This document shows positions 6,935-14,570 of a stretch of DNA of 22,323 nt, piece after piece. The notes beneath the pieces are model-generated. The model saw only the letters and a program-made list of their open reading frames with translations. It searched no databases and was not told the origin of the DNA. Source of the DNA: Bacillota bacterium (lineage in GTDB: Bacteria; Bacillota; Clostridia; Peptostreptococcales; Acidaminobacteraceae); contig JAEZUZ010000011.1 of assembly GCA_023443345.1 (NCBI GenBank), forward strand, positions 1 to 22,323, in the 5' to 3' direction. The translations under genes and the position numbers were made by a program. Within the stretch, counting starts at the first letter, position 1. Every line of letters begins with the position of its first letter.

Positions 6935-8597
6935 TTCATCACTCTATACTCAACAAGGCCTCATAGTCTTTATTGTATTAATTATTTTTGCATATATCTT
7001 TGTACTTAGATCATATAGCAGATATCAGAAGAAAAAAAAATATATAAGAAAATTTGAAAAAGAATTTGGGATTAGACCAGAAGTTCCGTCAAAGTATAAT
7101 AAAGAATATATTTATGAATTCATAGAAGCAACTCAAAATAGACACAGATATATAGATAAAAATACTGCTGTAGATATAGATATTTATGAGTTATTTGATA
7201 ATATCGAAATTTGCAAGTCTGCAATAGGACGAGATGCACTCTTTAGAGCTTTAAATCAGACAGATTTAGATAACAAAACTAAGAAAAATCGCACAAAGTT
7301 AATGGACTTATTTCTAAATAACAGCAAACTCAGATCTGAAATTATATATGAATATGACAAGCTTACAAAGAGATATGATCACAATATATTCTCATTTATA
7401 AATACAGATCACAAGTATCTATTTGAAGATAGTGTTCTTATTTTTTTATCTTTTTTACCACTAGTTTTTGTAATACTAGGAATTGTATTTAATCCGCTTA
7501 TGTATATGATTGCAGTTATAGATTTTTTCATAAATCTATATTTTCATATAAAGACAAATGAATTGACAAAGCATTCATCTAGCAGTATCAATTCCATTTT
7601 TTCAGTTCTAAGACTTGCCAGTGTAATGATGAATAAGAAAAATAGTGAACTTGAATTCTACACTAGCGAGTTGAGAAAGTATTCAGATATAGTCAGTAAG
7701 ATAGGTAAAAACAATATTTTTTTGATTGAAGACCTAAATGATACAAATGTAATATATATGTATTTTCAAATATTCTTCTTAACTCTTCCAAGAAAGTACA
7801 ATAAGATATTAAAGATATTGAATACTCAAAGAGAGAGATTTCTAGAGTTAATAGAGTTGCTTATGGAAGTAGAGGTTGCCTATTCTATTTCTTCTATGAC
7901 ATGTTGGTTTGAAGAAGGTGAAATTACAAGAGCTACTGAATCAGATGATGTAGAATTTATCGATTTGCACCATCCAATAATAAGAGATTGTGTAAAAAAT
8001 TCATTCACTGATGAGAAGCTCCTTATAACAGGTAGTAATGCAACAGGAAAAAGTACCTACCTAAAGGCGGTAGCGATATCTATACTATTTGCTGAAAATT
8101 TTGGATTCTGCTTTGCAAAGAGTGCAAAGTATAGAAAAGGTCATATTATAACTTCAATGGGCCATAAAGATAGCATAACTAGTCATAAAAGTTATTTTAT
8201 GCAGGAGATAGAAAGACTAAAAGATATTATAGATATTTCAAAAAAAGAGTTTATATATATATTAATTGACGAAATATTAAGAGGAACTAATACTATTGAG
8301 AGAATAGCAGCCTCAAGTTCAATTCTTAAAGAATTAGCTAAGAGTAAATCTATAATCCTTGTTGCAACTCACGACATCGAACTCACTCACATTCTTGATG
8401 AATATAAGAAAGTTCACTTTTCTGAATACTATGAGGATGAAGATATTAAATTTGATTATAAACTTAAAGAGGGTGCTTCTAAGACTAGAAATGCAATAAA
8501 TCTTCTTGAATATATGGGATTTGATCCTCAGACAGTTGAAGAATCTAGGAAAAGGATTAAAAATTTTGAAGTAAATAAAACTTGGATAACAGAGTAG
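6927..8597 (+). CDS. MutS-family ATPase with predicted membrane segments
   Basis: This 556-residue protein ends in a MutS-type ATPase domain: Walker A TGSNATGKST (about residues 369-378), Walker B YILIDEILRGTN (about 443-454), and a THDIEL switch with the usual helical tail. A MutS core-like helical region precedes it. The mismatch-recognition and connector domains of MutS and the Smr domain of MutS2 are absent. It has a hydrophobic N-terminal segment (about 10-27) and two further ones near 168-207 (LIFLSFLPLVFVILGIVF and the following helix), so it is probably membrane-bound. Proteins of this shape are annotated as MutS-related; no role is established. TTG at 6927 is the likely start, with GAGG at 6920-6923. 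The gene's stop lies within the folT riboswitch. Confidence 0.85.
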   Translation: MNNSSLYTQQGLIVFIVLIIFAYIFVLRSYSRYQKKKKYIRKFEKEFGIRPEVPSKYNKEYIYEFIEATQNRHRYIDKNTAVDIDIYELFDNIEICKSAIGRDALFRALNQTDLDNKTKKNRTKLMDLFLNNSKLRSEIIYEYDKLTKRYDHNIFSFINTDHKYLFEDSVLIFLSFLPLVFVILGIVFNPLMYMIAVIDFFINLYFHIKTNELTKHSSSSINSIFSVLRLASVMMNKKNSELEFYTSELRKYSDIVSKIGKNNIFLIEDLNDTNVIYMYFQIFFLTLPRKYNKILKILNTQRERFLELIELLMEVEVAYSISSMTCWFEEGEITRATESDDVEFIDLHHPIIRDCVKNSFTDEKLLITGSNATGKSTYLKAVAISILFAENFGFCFAKSAKYRKGHIITSMGHKDSITSHKSYFMQEIERLKDIIDISKKEFIYILIDEILRGTNTIERIAASSSILKELAKSKSIILVATHDIELTHILDEYKKVHFSEYYEDEDIKFDYKLKEGASKTRNAINLLEYMGFDPQTVEESRKRIKNFEVNKTWITE

Positions 8598-8669
8598 ATA
8601 TACGGCATTAAGTGTTTAGGGATGGGATGTTGCCCTAAAACGAAGATTGTATATCGCATCCGCTGGAGG
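8590..8669 (+). promoter_or_regulatory. Tetrahydrofolate (THF) riboswitch controlling folT
   Basis: The segment matches the THF (folE/folT) riboswitch consensus in order: AGAGTAGAT at the 5' side, ATTAAGTG (8607-8614), GGGATG in the apical loop, AACGAAG (8639-8645), and GCATCCGCT at the 3' end. Helix P2 is GATATAC (8597-8603) with GTATATC (8649-8655). The hairpin is TTTAGGG (8615-8621) with CCCTAAA (8633-8639). The pseudoknot is GGATG (8625-8629) with CATCC (8657-8661). P1 is short here: CAG (8590-8592) with CTG (8663-8665). The Shine-Dalgarno GGAGG (8665-8669) starts at the last P1 base, so ligand binding probably lowers ribosome access. The TAG of the upstream gene (8595-8597) is part of the aptamer. 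Confidence 0.93.
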
Positions 8670-8673
8670 TAGA

Positions 8674-9168
8674 ATGAAAGATACTAAAAAACTGGTGTTA
8701 CTTGGTCTACTTGTTGCTATGCAGATAACATTAAGTAGAATATTAAAGATAGAGACACCTATAACAAAAGTAAGCCTATCCTTTGTAGCTATTGCACTAA
8801 TAGGATATATATACGGGCCATATATTGGTTTTATAACAGGAATTGTTGGAGATTTAATAGGATTTGTACTATTTCCACCACCTGGAGGATTTCATCCGGG
8901 ATTTACTCTTTCAGCAGGACTAATAGGACTTGCTTATGGAGTTTTTCTATATAAGAAGTGCAAGTTTATAAATATATTTCTTGCATGTCTATTTACAAGT
9001 GCAATAACGCTCTTTGTAAATACGCTGTGGCTATATTTGATGGGAACAAAGGCATATCATGCTTTAATTATAGCTAGAATACCGCATACAGCCTTTTTAT
9101 TTGTAGTAAAGGTGGTGGTTCTTAGCCTTGTGTTTGAAGCACTAAAGAGAACAAAAATAAAAATATAA
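8674..9168 (+). CDS. folT: Folate ECF transporter substrate-binding membrane subunit (FolT)
   Basis: This 164-residue protein has about six membrane helices and the S-component pattern of ECF transporters: a Met/Ala-rich first helix (LLGLLVAMQITLSRIL), then SLSFVAIALIGYIYGP, GDLIGFVLFPPPGGFHPGFT and a C-terminal helix pair. The FHPGFTLSA segment is typical of FolT. It captures folate at the membrane and works with a shared EcfA-EcfA'-EcfT module that is not in this window. ATG at 8674 is chosen because GGAGG (8665-8669) lies just upstream. A nominal in-frame TTG start at 8647 would lie inside the riboswitch. The assignment is strengthened by the THF riboswitch, which commonly controls folT in Bacillota. 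Confidence 0.92.
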   Translation: MKDTKKLVLLGLLVAMQITLSRILKIETPITKVSLSFVAIALIGYIYGPYIGFITGIVGDLIGFVLFPPPGGFHPGFTLSAGLIGLAYGVFLYKKCKFINIFLACLFTSAITLFVNTLWLYLMGTKAYHALIIARIPHTAFLFVVKVVVLSLVFEALKRTKIKI

Positions 9169-9214
9169 ACTATATTTCTACTTCAAAATTTAAATCTTTA
9201 ATCTAAGATAAATA

Positions 9215-9243
9215 AAGCCAGAGGTTACTCTGGCTTATTAATT
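9215..9243. terminator. Bidirectional terminator between folT and the Nudix gene
   Basis: AAGCCAGAG (9215-9223) pairs with CTCTGGCTT (9228-9236) around a GTTA loop. T-rich sequence follows on both strands (ATTAATTTATTTTTT on plus, TATTTATCT on minus). It lies between convergent genes, 46 bases after folT and 20 bases past the stop of the minus-strand gene. Confidence 0.85.
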
Positions 9244-9256
9244 TATTTTTTATTTT

Positions 9257-9844
9257 TTACTCACAGAATGGGCAATATCCTATAGAGAACATTCTCTGAA
9301 GTAACAGTGCAGTTCTTATTGTTACTTCTTCATTTTCTAAAAGTTCAATTACCTTATCTCTATCAGCTTCAATTACAGTGATATCTTCACTTGATTCAAG
9401 GTGATCCTTGCTTATTTCTCCGCTATATTGGCCATAGGCAATGGCAGTTCTCTCATCAGTTATGCCAACGCTTGTATACCTTGGTGCTTCAATGTAGTTT
9501 ACTTCTAAAAATAAACCAGTTTCTTCATGAAATTCTCTAATTGCAGTAACTTCTAGAGATTCATCTTTTTCTGAGAGGCCCGCAGGAAAACTATAGAGAT
9601 AATCGTTATGGATAACCCTGAATTCTCTAATTAATATTACAGTTTTCTTTTCTTTATTAAAAGCTACAATCTGCACCCCGTCGTTATTTACCTTGCCATC
9701 AAAAATTTGGGATTTAACTCTATCTAGATCTCCTCTAGATACCATCATCCACTTCTTCTGATTTTCATCTTTATCCTGATAGTCTATTACATAGCTATTT
9801 AAGTGACCTGATATATCTGACTTTTTTACATCTATAACTTTCAT
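9257..9844 (-). CDS. Nudix hydrolase, ADP-ribose pyrophosphatase type
   Basis: This 195-residue cytosolic protein has a complete Nudix box at residues 89-111: G-x5-E-x7-REFHEETGLF, with all the metal-binding glutamates. The upstream DYLYSFPAGL segment and the EAPRYTSVGITDE loop after the box resemble the ADP-sugar pyrophosphatase group (NudF-like). The usual reaction is hydrolysis of ADP-ribose to AMP and ribose 5-phosphate. The substrate is inferred from family resemblance. The start at 9844 has AAGGAG eight to thirteen bases upstream on the minus strand. The C terminus ends in the unusual YCPFCE, giving a CxxC pair with no obvious partner. It is a single-gene unit, divergent from the next operon. 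Confidence 0.85.
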   Translation of the reverse strand: MKVIDVKKSDISGHLNSYVIDYQDKDENQKKWMMVSRGDLDRVKSQIFDGKVNNDGVQIVAFNKEKKTVILIREFRVIHNDYLYSFPAGLSEKDESLEVTAIREFHEETGLFLEVNYIEAPRYTSVGITDERTAIAYGQYSGEISKDHLESSEDITVIEADRDKVIELLENEEVTIRTALLLQRMFSIGYCPFCE

Positions 9845-9868
9845 AGTGACTCCTTACAATCTTTGTTA

Positions 9869-9897
9869 TTGCTTTTAGATACCCTAAATAATATAAT
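9869..9897 (+). promoter_or_regulatory. Promoter of the PLP decarboxylase/lepB/darA/holB operon
   Basis: TTGCTT (9869-9874) and TATAAT (9892-9897) are separated by 17 bases. The predicted start is about 9904, only about 11 bases before the ATG at 9916, with GGAGAG (9908-9913) filling most of the leader. The -10 lies in a 12-base perfect palindrome, ATATAATTATAT (9891-9902). Confidence 0.7.
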
Positions 9898-9915
9898 TAT
9901 ATTGAATGGAGAGTT

Positions 9916-11229
9916 ATGCAAATCTCAGAAATGTTGGAAAAAATAAAAAAAGAGAAGCTAATTTCTTTTCACATGCCTGGACATAAGGGCAGAGTTAGGT
10001 ATTTAGATATAAAAGATGATGTTACAGAGTTTGATGGAACAGACAATCTATATGACCCAAAGCAAGCTATATTAAATACTCAGCTTGCAATAAGTAAGTT
10101 CTATAATTCTAAAAAGTCATATATGGGAGTAAATGGTTCTACAGGTCTTATACACGTTGCAATAAACTCAGCTTTTAATTCAGAAGACAAAATACTCATA
10201 GAAAGAAGTGCACATATAAGTGTATTTAATGCAACTTTCTTTAAGAGGATAGACTTCGACACTTTTAGTAGCTTTGAAGAGTTAGAGGAAATATATAATT
10301 CAAAGGCCTCTGAGTATAGAGGAGTTATAATAACAACCCCAAATGTTAAGGGACAGATAGCAGATTTTTCACTAATTGATAAAATAAGAGATAAGTGGAT
10401 TGTAATAGCAGATGAGGCTCATGGGGCAGATTTAGTTATAAGTTCTAGAGAGTTAAGTGCTATAAATCATGCAGATATAGTTGTGCACTCGTTTCACAAG
10501 TCTCTTCCAGCACTTACCTCTTCAGCAGTCATCCATATATATGATAAAATTGATACCTATGAAGTAGAAAAATATTTGAAGATCTTTCAAACTACTTCTC
10601 CAAGTTATTTGATACTAAGAAGTATAGATGAATCTATAGAATTTTTAAGTACAAAAGCAGAGAAAGAAATGGAAGAATTGCTTGATAATATAGATAACTT
10701 CCTTAAAAGATTAGAAGGAACTGGTTTTAGGAGAAAAATCTTTAAGTATTATGATAGAACTAGGATATTTTTAGAGTATAAATATCCAATAGATTATAGA
10801 GATGTGGAAATAAAACTTAGAGATAGATCTATCCAAATAGAAGCATCACTTAGCGATGGACTAGTAGTTCTCACTAGTATGTTAAATCAAGAATGTGACT
10901 TTATTAAGCTTTCTGATGCACTTATAGAGATAGATAGAGAAGTTAGAAAAGTTGAAGATATTTCGATTAATGAACTAAAACTTCTTAATGTTGAAAAAGT
11001 CCTGCCATTTTATCGTGCATATCAGAATAGAGTAAATCTTGTTAAGCAGAGCGAGTCTGTTGGTAAAATTTGCTCTGAGATTGTAACTATATATCCACCA
11101 GGAGTTGCTTTAATACTTCCAGGTGAGAGGATAAAAAGAGAACACTTAGATATACTTGAGAAATTTAGTGATAAAGTAAAACTTACAGAATGTAATTATA
11201 TTTCTGTTGTAGGAGATAGAGATGTTTAA
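9916..11229 (+). CDS. Orn/Lys/Arg decarboxylase-family PLP enzyme (YaaO-like)
   Basis: This 437-residue protein is a fold-type I PLP enzyme. The opening SFHMPGHKGR and DGTDNLYDP are hallmarks of the Orn/Lys/Arg decarboxylase family. GVNGSTGLIH (71-80) binds the phosphate, IADEAHGAD (164-172) holds the cofactor Asp166, and HSFHKSLPALTSS places the Schiff-base lysine at Lys195. A C-terminal PPG...LPGE segment is also typical. It is close to Bacillus YaaO in size and position. The natural substrate is not shown, and arginine or lysine decarboxylation is only a family inference. It is first in a co-oriented operon and overlaps the signal peptidase gene by eight bases. Confidence 0.85.
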   Translation: MQISEMLEKIKKEKLISFHMPGHKGRVRYLDIKDDVTEFDGTDNLYDPKQAILNTQLAISKFYNSKKSYMGVNGSTGLIHVAINSAFNSEDKILIERSAHISVFNATFFKRIDFDTFSSFEELEEIYNSKASEYRGVIITTPNVKGQIADFSLIDKIRDKWIVIADEAHGADLVISSRELSAINHADIVVHSFHKSLPALTSSAVIHIYDKIDTYEVEKYLKIFQTTSPSYLILRSIDESIEFLSTKAEKEMEELLDNIDNFLKRLEGTGFRRKIFKYYDRTRIFLEYKYPIDYRDVEIKLRDRSIQIEASLSDGLVVLTSMLNQECDFIKLSDALIEIDREVRKVEDISINELKLLNVEKVLPFYRAYQNRVNLVKQSESVGKICSEIVTIYPPGVALILPGERIKREHLDILEKFSDKVKLTECNYISVVGDRDV

Positions 11230-11779
11230 ACTTATATTTGATTGGTTAAAGTCCTTTATTATTGCAATTTTAATTGTGGCAATATTTTCGATATTCTTTG
11301 GCTTTACAAAGGTAATACATGCATCAATGACGCCAACTCTTCAGGACTCAGATTATCTTCTATTTTATAAAAAGGGAGAAATCAAAAATGGTGATATCGT
11401 TGTTTTTTCCTCTGATTTAAGAGTTACAAAAGGTGATATAGAGAATCTACCATTTTACAGAAAGTTATTTACAAAAGAGGGTGATAGGAAACTTTTAATT
11501 AAAAGAGTTATAGCTAAAGGTGGCCAGAGAATTCAGATAAGAGATTCAAAGGTATATGTCAACGATACTCTATTAGATGAGTATCATTATATAAAGGGAA
11601 AGACACCTGGAGATGTAGACTTAGTTGTCCCTGAAAATAAGATATTTGTAATGGGGGATAATAGAGAAAATAGTGTAGATTCAAGGTCTTTTGGAGTTGT
11701 AGATTTAGATGATGTAAAGGGAAGGGTTTTAATAAGGCTATTCCCGTTTGATGAGATAAAAATATTTAGGGGGTTATAA
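11222..11779 (+). CDS. lepB: Signal peptidase I
   Basis: This 185-residue type I signal peptidase has one N-terminal membrane helix (about residues 11-28), then the catalytic serine in ASMTPTL (Ser35), the general-base lysine in LLIKRVIAKGG (Lys94), and the conserved FVMGDNRENSVDSRSFG box (142-158). It cleaves signal peptides on the outer side of the membrane. The ribosome binding site is AGGAG at 11211-11215. It sits where Bacillus has tmk (thymidylate kinase) between the yaaO-type gene and yaaQ. It ends in TAATG, overlapping the next start by one base. Confidence 0.95.
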   Translation: MFKLIFDWLKSFIIAILIVAIFSIFFGFTKVIHASMTPTLQDSDYLLFYKKGEIKNGDIVVFSSDLRVTKGDIENLPFYRKLFTKEGDRKLLIKRVIAKGGQRIQIRDSKVYVNDTLLDEYHYIKGKTPGDVDLVVPENKIFVMGDNRENSVDSRSFGVVDLDDVKGRVLIRLFPFDEIKIFRGL

Positions 11780-12105
11780 TGAAATTAATGATTATTATTG
11801 TTCAGGATGAAGATGTAAACAAACTTATGAAGTCATTTACAAAGCACAACATAAGAGTTACAAGACTTGCAAGTACAGGTGGATTTCTAAAGAGAGGAAA
11901 CACAACTTTTATTGCAGGGGTTGAAGATGAACAGACCTCTAAGATAAAAGAGATGTTAAAAGAAACATGTAAGTCAAGAGTTGAAATTATGCCAAGTATT
12001 CCTGTAATATCTCAAGGTATGGTATCAGCTAGTGAGCCAATTGAAGTTAGAGTTGGCGGGGCTGTTGTATTTGAAGTTAATGTTCAGGATTTCTATACAG
12101 TTTAA
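11779..12105 (+). CDS. darA: Cyclic di-AMP receptor protein DarA/PstA (YaaQ)
   Basis: This 108-residue protein matches the PII-like YaaQ/PstA/DarA family over its full length. It begins MKLMIIIVQDEDVNKLM and carries the ligand-binding stretch TRLASTGGFLKRGNTTF (28-44). The family forms trimers that bind cyclic di-AMP, but the downstream target is not known. AGGGGG (about 11767-11772) precedes the ATG and the start overlaps the lepB stop (TAATG), which suggests translational coupling. The position next to holB is conserved in Bacillota. The yaaR gene that follows yaaQ in Bacillus is missing here. Confidence 0.95.
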   Translation: MKLMIIIVQDEDVNKLMKSFTKHNIRVTRLASTGGFLKRGNTTFIAGVEDEQTSKIKEMLKETCKSRVEIMPSIPVISQGMVSASEPIEVRVGGAVVFEVNVQDFYTV

Positions 12106-13046
12106 TGCTTGCGCAGATAGATATTTATAAGGACTTGACTACTAGATATGATAATGGGGTATTTTCTGGCTCTTTTATATTCTTTGGAAAGGAATCCACA
12201 GGAAAGAAGAGAACTGCACAGGAAATTTGTGCCCATATACTGGGAATTAAGGCGATAGATCTATTGAGACACCCCGATTTTTTCATCATTGAAGAAGAAC
12301 ACAGTGTTGAGAAAATAAAGGCAATGGTGGAATTTCTATCAGACAAACCCCTTATATCAAGTAGAAGAATTGCTATTGTAGATGATGCACATCGTATGAA
12401 TATAAATTCACAGAATGCCTTTTTAAAGACATTTGAAGAAGTGCATAGTGATGCAATAATTATAATGATAACTCATAAGTTAAATAGCCTACTTGATACC
12501 ATTAAATCAAGAGCTGAACATATTTATTTTCCAAGACTAAAGTCTCAGAAGATTTACGAAATATTAAGAGAGACATATGATGAAAAATATAGCAAGTATG
12601 GGTCTAGATACGGTCTTGGTAAACTTTCATACTCATATTCGGTTCTGGGAGATGAGGAATTTAAATTGACGGTATTTAGAGTGAAGTCTATCATGGACTA
12701 CATTCTAGAAGGAAATAATAGAGGTATTCTACAGAGAATAAGTCTAATAAAAGATGGATATGAAGAAATATTAATAGAGTATTTTCTAGTTTGGCTAAGA
12801 GATATCCTCTATTTAAAAGACAATAGCTCTATTGAAAATTTAGTCTATCAAGATTACATTGATTCACTAAAGAGGCAGGCATCAGTACTTTCTTTAGAGT
12901 GGATAAATAAAGCTGTGAGAACTTTTGAGCAAGCAAGTGAATTTATTGAACAAAATATAGATAGAAGGGCTGTAATACTTCAATCTGTATTGTTATTAAA
13001 GAGAGAATTAAATATTGAACAATTAAAAAAAGAAGGAGTATTATGA
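12105..13046 (+). CDS. holB: DNA polymerase III subunit delta prime, reduced form
   Basis: This 313-residue clamp-loader subunit has a weak P-loop FGKESTGKKRTAQE (27-40), RRIAIVDDAHRMNINSQNAFLKTFEE (88-112, written here as landmarks) and a LDTIKSRAEHIYF segment. The sensor-1 motif, normally SRC in delta prime, is SRA. Between ICAHILG and HPDFFII (41-61) the usual insertion with four zinc-binding cysteines is missing. It supports the clamp loader as a non-hydrolysing partner of DnaX. It starts at TAATG overlapping darA with little Shine-Dalgarno signal, so it is probably coupled to darA translation. It overlaps ricT by four bases (ATGA). Confidence 0.9.
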   Translation: MLAQIDIYKDLTTRYDNGVFSGSFIFFGKESTGKKRTAQEICAHILGIKAIDLLRHPDFFIIEEEHSVEKIKAMVEFLSDKPLISSRRIAIVDDAHRMNINSQNAFLKTFEEVHSDAIIIMITHKLNSLLDTIKSRAEHIYFPRLKSQKIYEILRETYDEKYSKYGSRYGLGKLSYSYSVLGDEEFKLTVFRVKSIMDYILEGNNRGILQRISLIKDGYEEILIEYFLVWLRDILYLKDNSSIENLVYQDYIDSLKRQASVLSLEWINKAVRTFEQASEFIEQNIDRRAVILQSVLLLKRELNIEQLKKEGVL

Positions 13047-13852
13047 CCACAGTAGTAGGAGTTAGGTTTGAACCTGTTGGAAAAATATATTATTTTCAGA
13101 CACAAGATGAAACAATAAGAGCTGATGAAGATGTCATAGTTGAGACCTCTAGAGGCCTAGAGTTTGCACATGTAGTAATTGGCACTAGAGAAATAGAGGA
13201 AGAGAAAAAGGATTTGGAGTTAAAGCCTGTAATTAGGAGAGCTACTTCTGAAGATATAGAGAATTACAACATAAATAAGCAGAGGCAGAGACACGCCTTT
13301 GATGTATGTAAGGAAAAAATAGAGGAATTGGGACTTCCTATGAAGTTGATAAGTGTTGTATATACTATTGACTCTTCAAAGATAATATTCTCCTTTTCTT
13401 CAGATGAGAGAGTTGACTTTAGAAATTTAGTCAAGGAATTGGCTTCTATTTTTAGGGCGAGAATTGAATTGAGACAGATTGGTGCAAGAGATGAGGCAAA
13501 GAAGCTTTCAGGACTAGCTAGTTGTGGACGTGAATGTTGTTGTGCAAGCTGGAAGGGTGGCTTTGATGTTGTAAGCATTAAGATGGCTAAAAATCAAGAC
13601 CTATCCCTCAATCCTTCAAAGATATCTGGAATTTGTGGAAGACTTATGTGCTGCTTAAAGTATGAAGATGATACATATATTAAGTTGAGAGAAACTCTTC
13701 CTAAAGTTGGAGATGATGTAAAAATAAATGGCGAGGTTGCAGAAGTACAATCTTTAAATTTATTTAAGCAAAAAGTAAAGCTTAAGACGGTAAATCCAAG
13801 TGATGAAAGCACAAAAATTGAGTGGTTTGATGTTGGAGAAATAAATGATTAA
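13043..13852 (+). CDS. ricT: RicT / PSP1-domain protein (YaaT)
   Basis: This 269-residue protein contains the PSP1 domain of the YaaT family. Landmarks are GVRFEPVGKIYYF at the N terminus, RIELRQIGARDEAK (140-153), and the cysteine clusters CGRECCC (161-167) and ICGRLMCCLKYE (197-208). In Bacillus subtilis, RicT joins RicA and RicF in the Fe-S Y-complex, which affects RNase Y cleavage and sporulation phosphorelay. The cysteines here are intact, so a metal or Fe-S site is likely. AAGGAG precedes the start. It lies between holB and trmN6, the same order as yaaT and yabB in Bacillus, but yabA is missing. Confidence 0.95.
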   Translation: MTTVVGVRFEPVGKIYYFQTQDETIRADEDVIVETSRGLEFAHVVIGTREIEEEKKDLELKPVIRRATSEDIENYNINKQRQRHAFDVCKEKIEELGLPMKLISVVYTIDSSKIIFSFSSDERVDFRNLVKELASIFRARIELRQIGARDEAKKLSGLASCGRECCCASWKGGFDVVSIKMAKNQDLSLNPSKISGICGRLMCCLKYEDDTYIKLRETLPKVGDDVKINGEVAEVQSLNLFKQKVKLKTVNPSDESTKIEWFDVGEIND

Positions 13853-14570
13853 ACAGGATGAAGTACTAGATGTACTCTCAGAAGGGTTATTTTTGCTTCA
13901 AAAAAAGAGAGGATTTAAGTATGGGGTTGATTCTATACTGCTTACCTCTTTTTTTAAATGTAGATTTAATGATAGAGTGCTTGAGTTTGGAAGTGGAACA
14001 GGTGTAATAAGCCTGCTTATAAATAAAATATATAATGCAAAAGTTACAGGTATAGAGATACAGAAAGACTATGTAGATATGTCAAATAGGACGCTAAAGA
14101 TAAATGCCATAAAGAATGTAGAATTTATCCATGGAGATTTCTGTAATTTAAATAATCACTATCAAGCAGGATCTATAGATGTAATAGTATCTAATCCACC
14201 TTACTTTAAGACAGATATAGTATCGAACAATCAATCAAAGTCTCTAGCTAGACATGAAATAGCAATGGACTTAGAGAGGCTTGTAATAAGTGCGTCAAGA
14301 CTGTTAAAAAATAGAGGAAATCTATTTTTACTATATCCAACAGATAGACTTCAGGAACTTTTATATGTTTTTCAAAAGTACAATCTATCTCTTAGAAATA
14401 TGAGATTTGTACACTCAAAGATAAATGAGAAAAGTCATATTTCATTAATTAATGCAGTTAAAAATACAAATAGTCAGGTTATAATTCATCCTCCACTTAT
14501 ATTATATGATACAAGTGGGTATACACAGGATTTATTAGATATATACAGAAAGTTAGAAATGGAGAAATAA
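13845..14570 (+). CDS. trmN6: tRNA1(Val) adenosine(37)-N6-methyltransferase (TrmN6/YabB)
   Basis: This 241-residue SAM-dependent methyltransferase has FKYGVDSILLTSF near residue 24 and the SAM-binding motif LEFGSGTGVISLL (46-58). The catalytic motif VSNPPYF (115-121) is typical of N6-adenine methylases, and a LARHE segment follows. By family it methylates A37 of tRNA1(Val). It overlaps ricT by eight bases, with TGGAGA as ribosome binding site, and joins rsmI at TAATG. The small GIY-YIG gene yazA, which lies between yabB and rsmI in Bacillus, is absent. Confidence 0.9.
   Translation: MIKQDEVLDVLSEGLFLLQKKRGFKYGVDSILLTSFFKCRFNDRVLEFGSGTGVISLLINKIYNAKVTGIEIQKDYVDMSNRTLKINAIKNVEFIHGDFCNLNNHYQAGSIDVIVSNPPYFKTDIVSNNQSKSLARHEIAMDLERLVISASRLLKNRGNLFLLYPTDRLQELLYVFQKYNLSLRNMRFVHSKINEKSHISLINAVKNTNSQVIIHPPLILYDTSGYTQDLLDIYRKLEMEK

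Noticed and set aside
6927..8597. Defence or phage-related system around the MutS-like ATPase
   Set aside because: The neighbours are housekeeping-type genes, with no nuclease, integrase or flanking repeat.
8647..8673. Longer FolT start at TTG 8647
   Set aside because: It lies in the riboswitch; the ribosome binding site GGAGG points to 8674.
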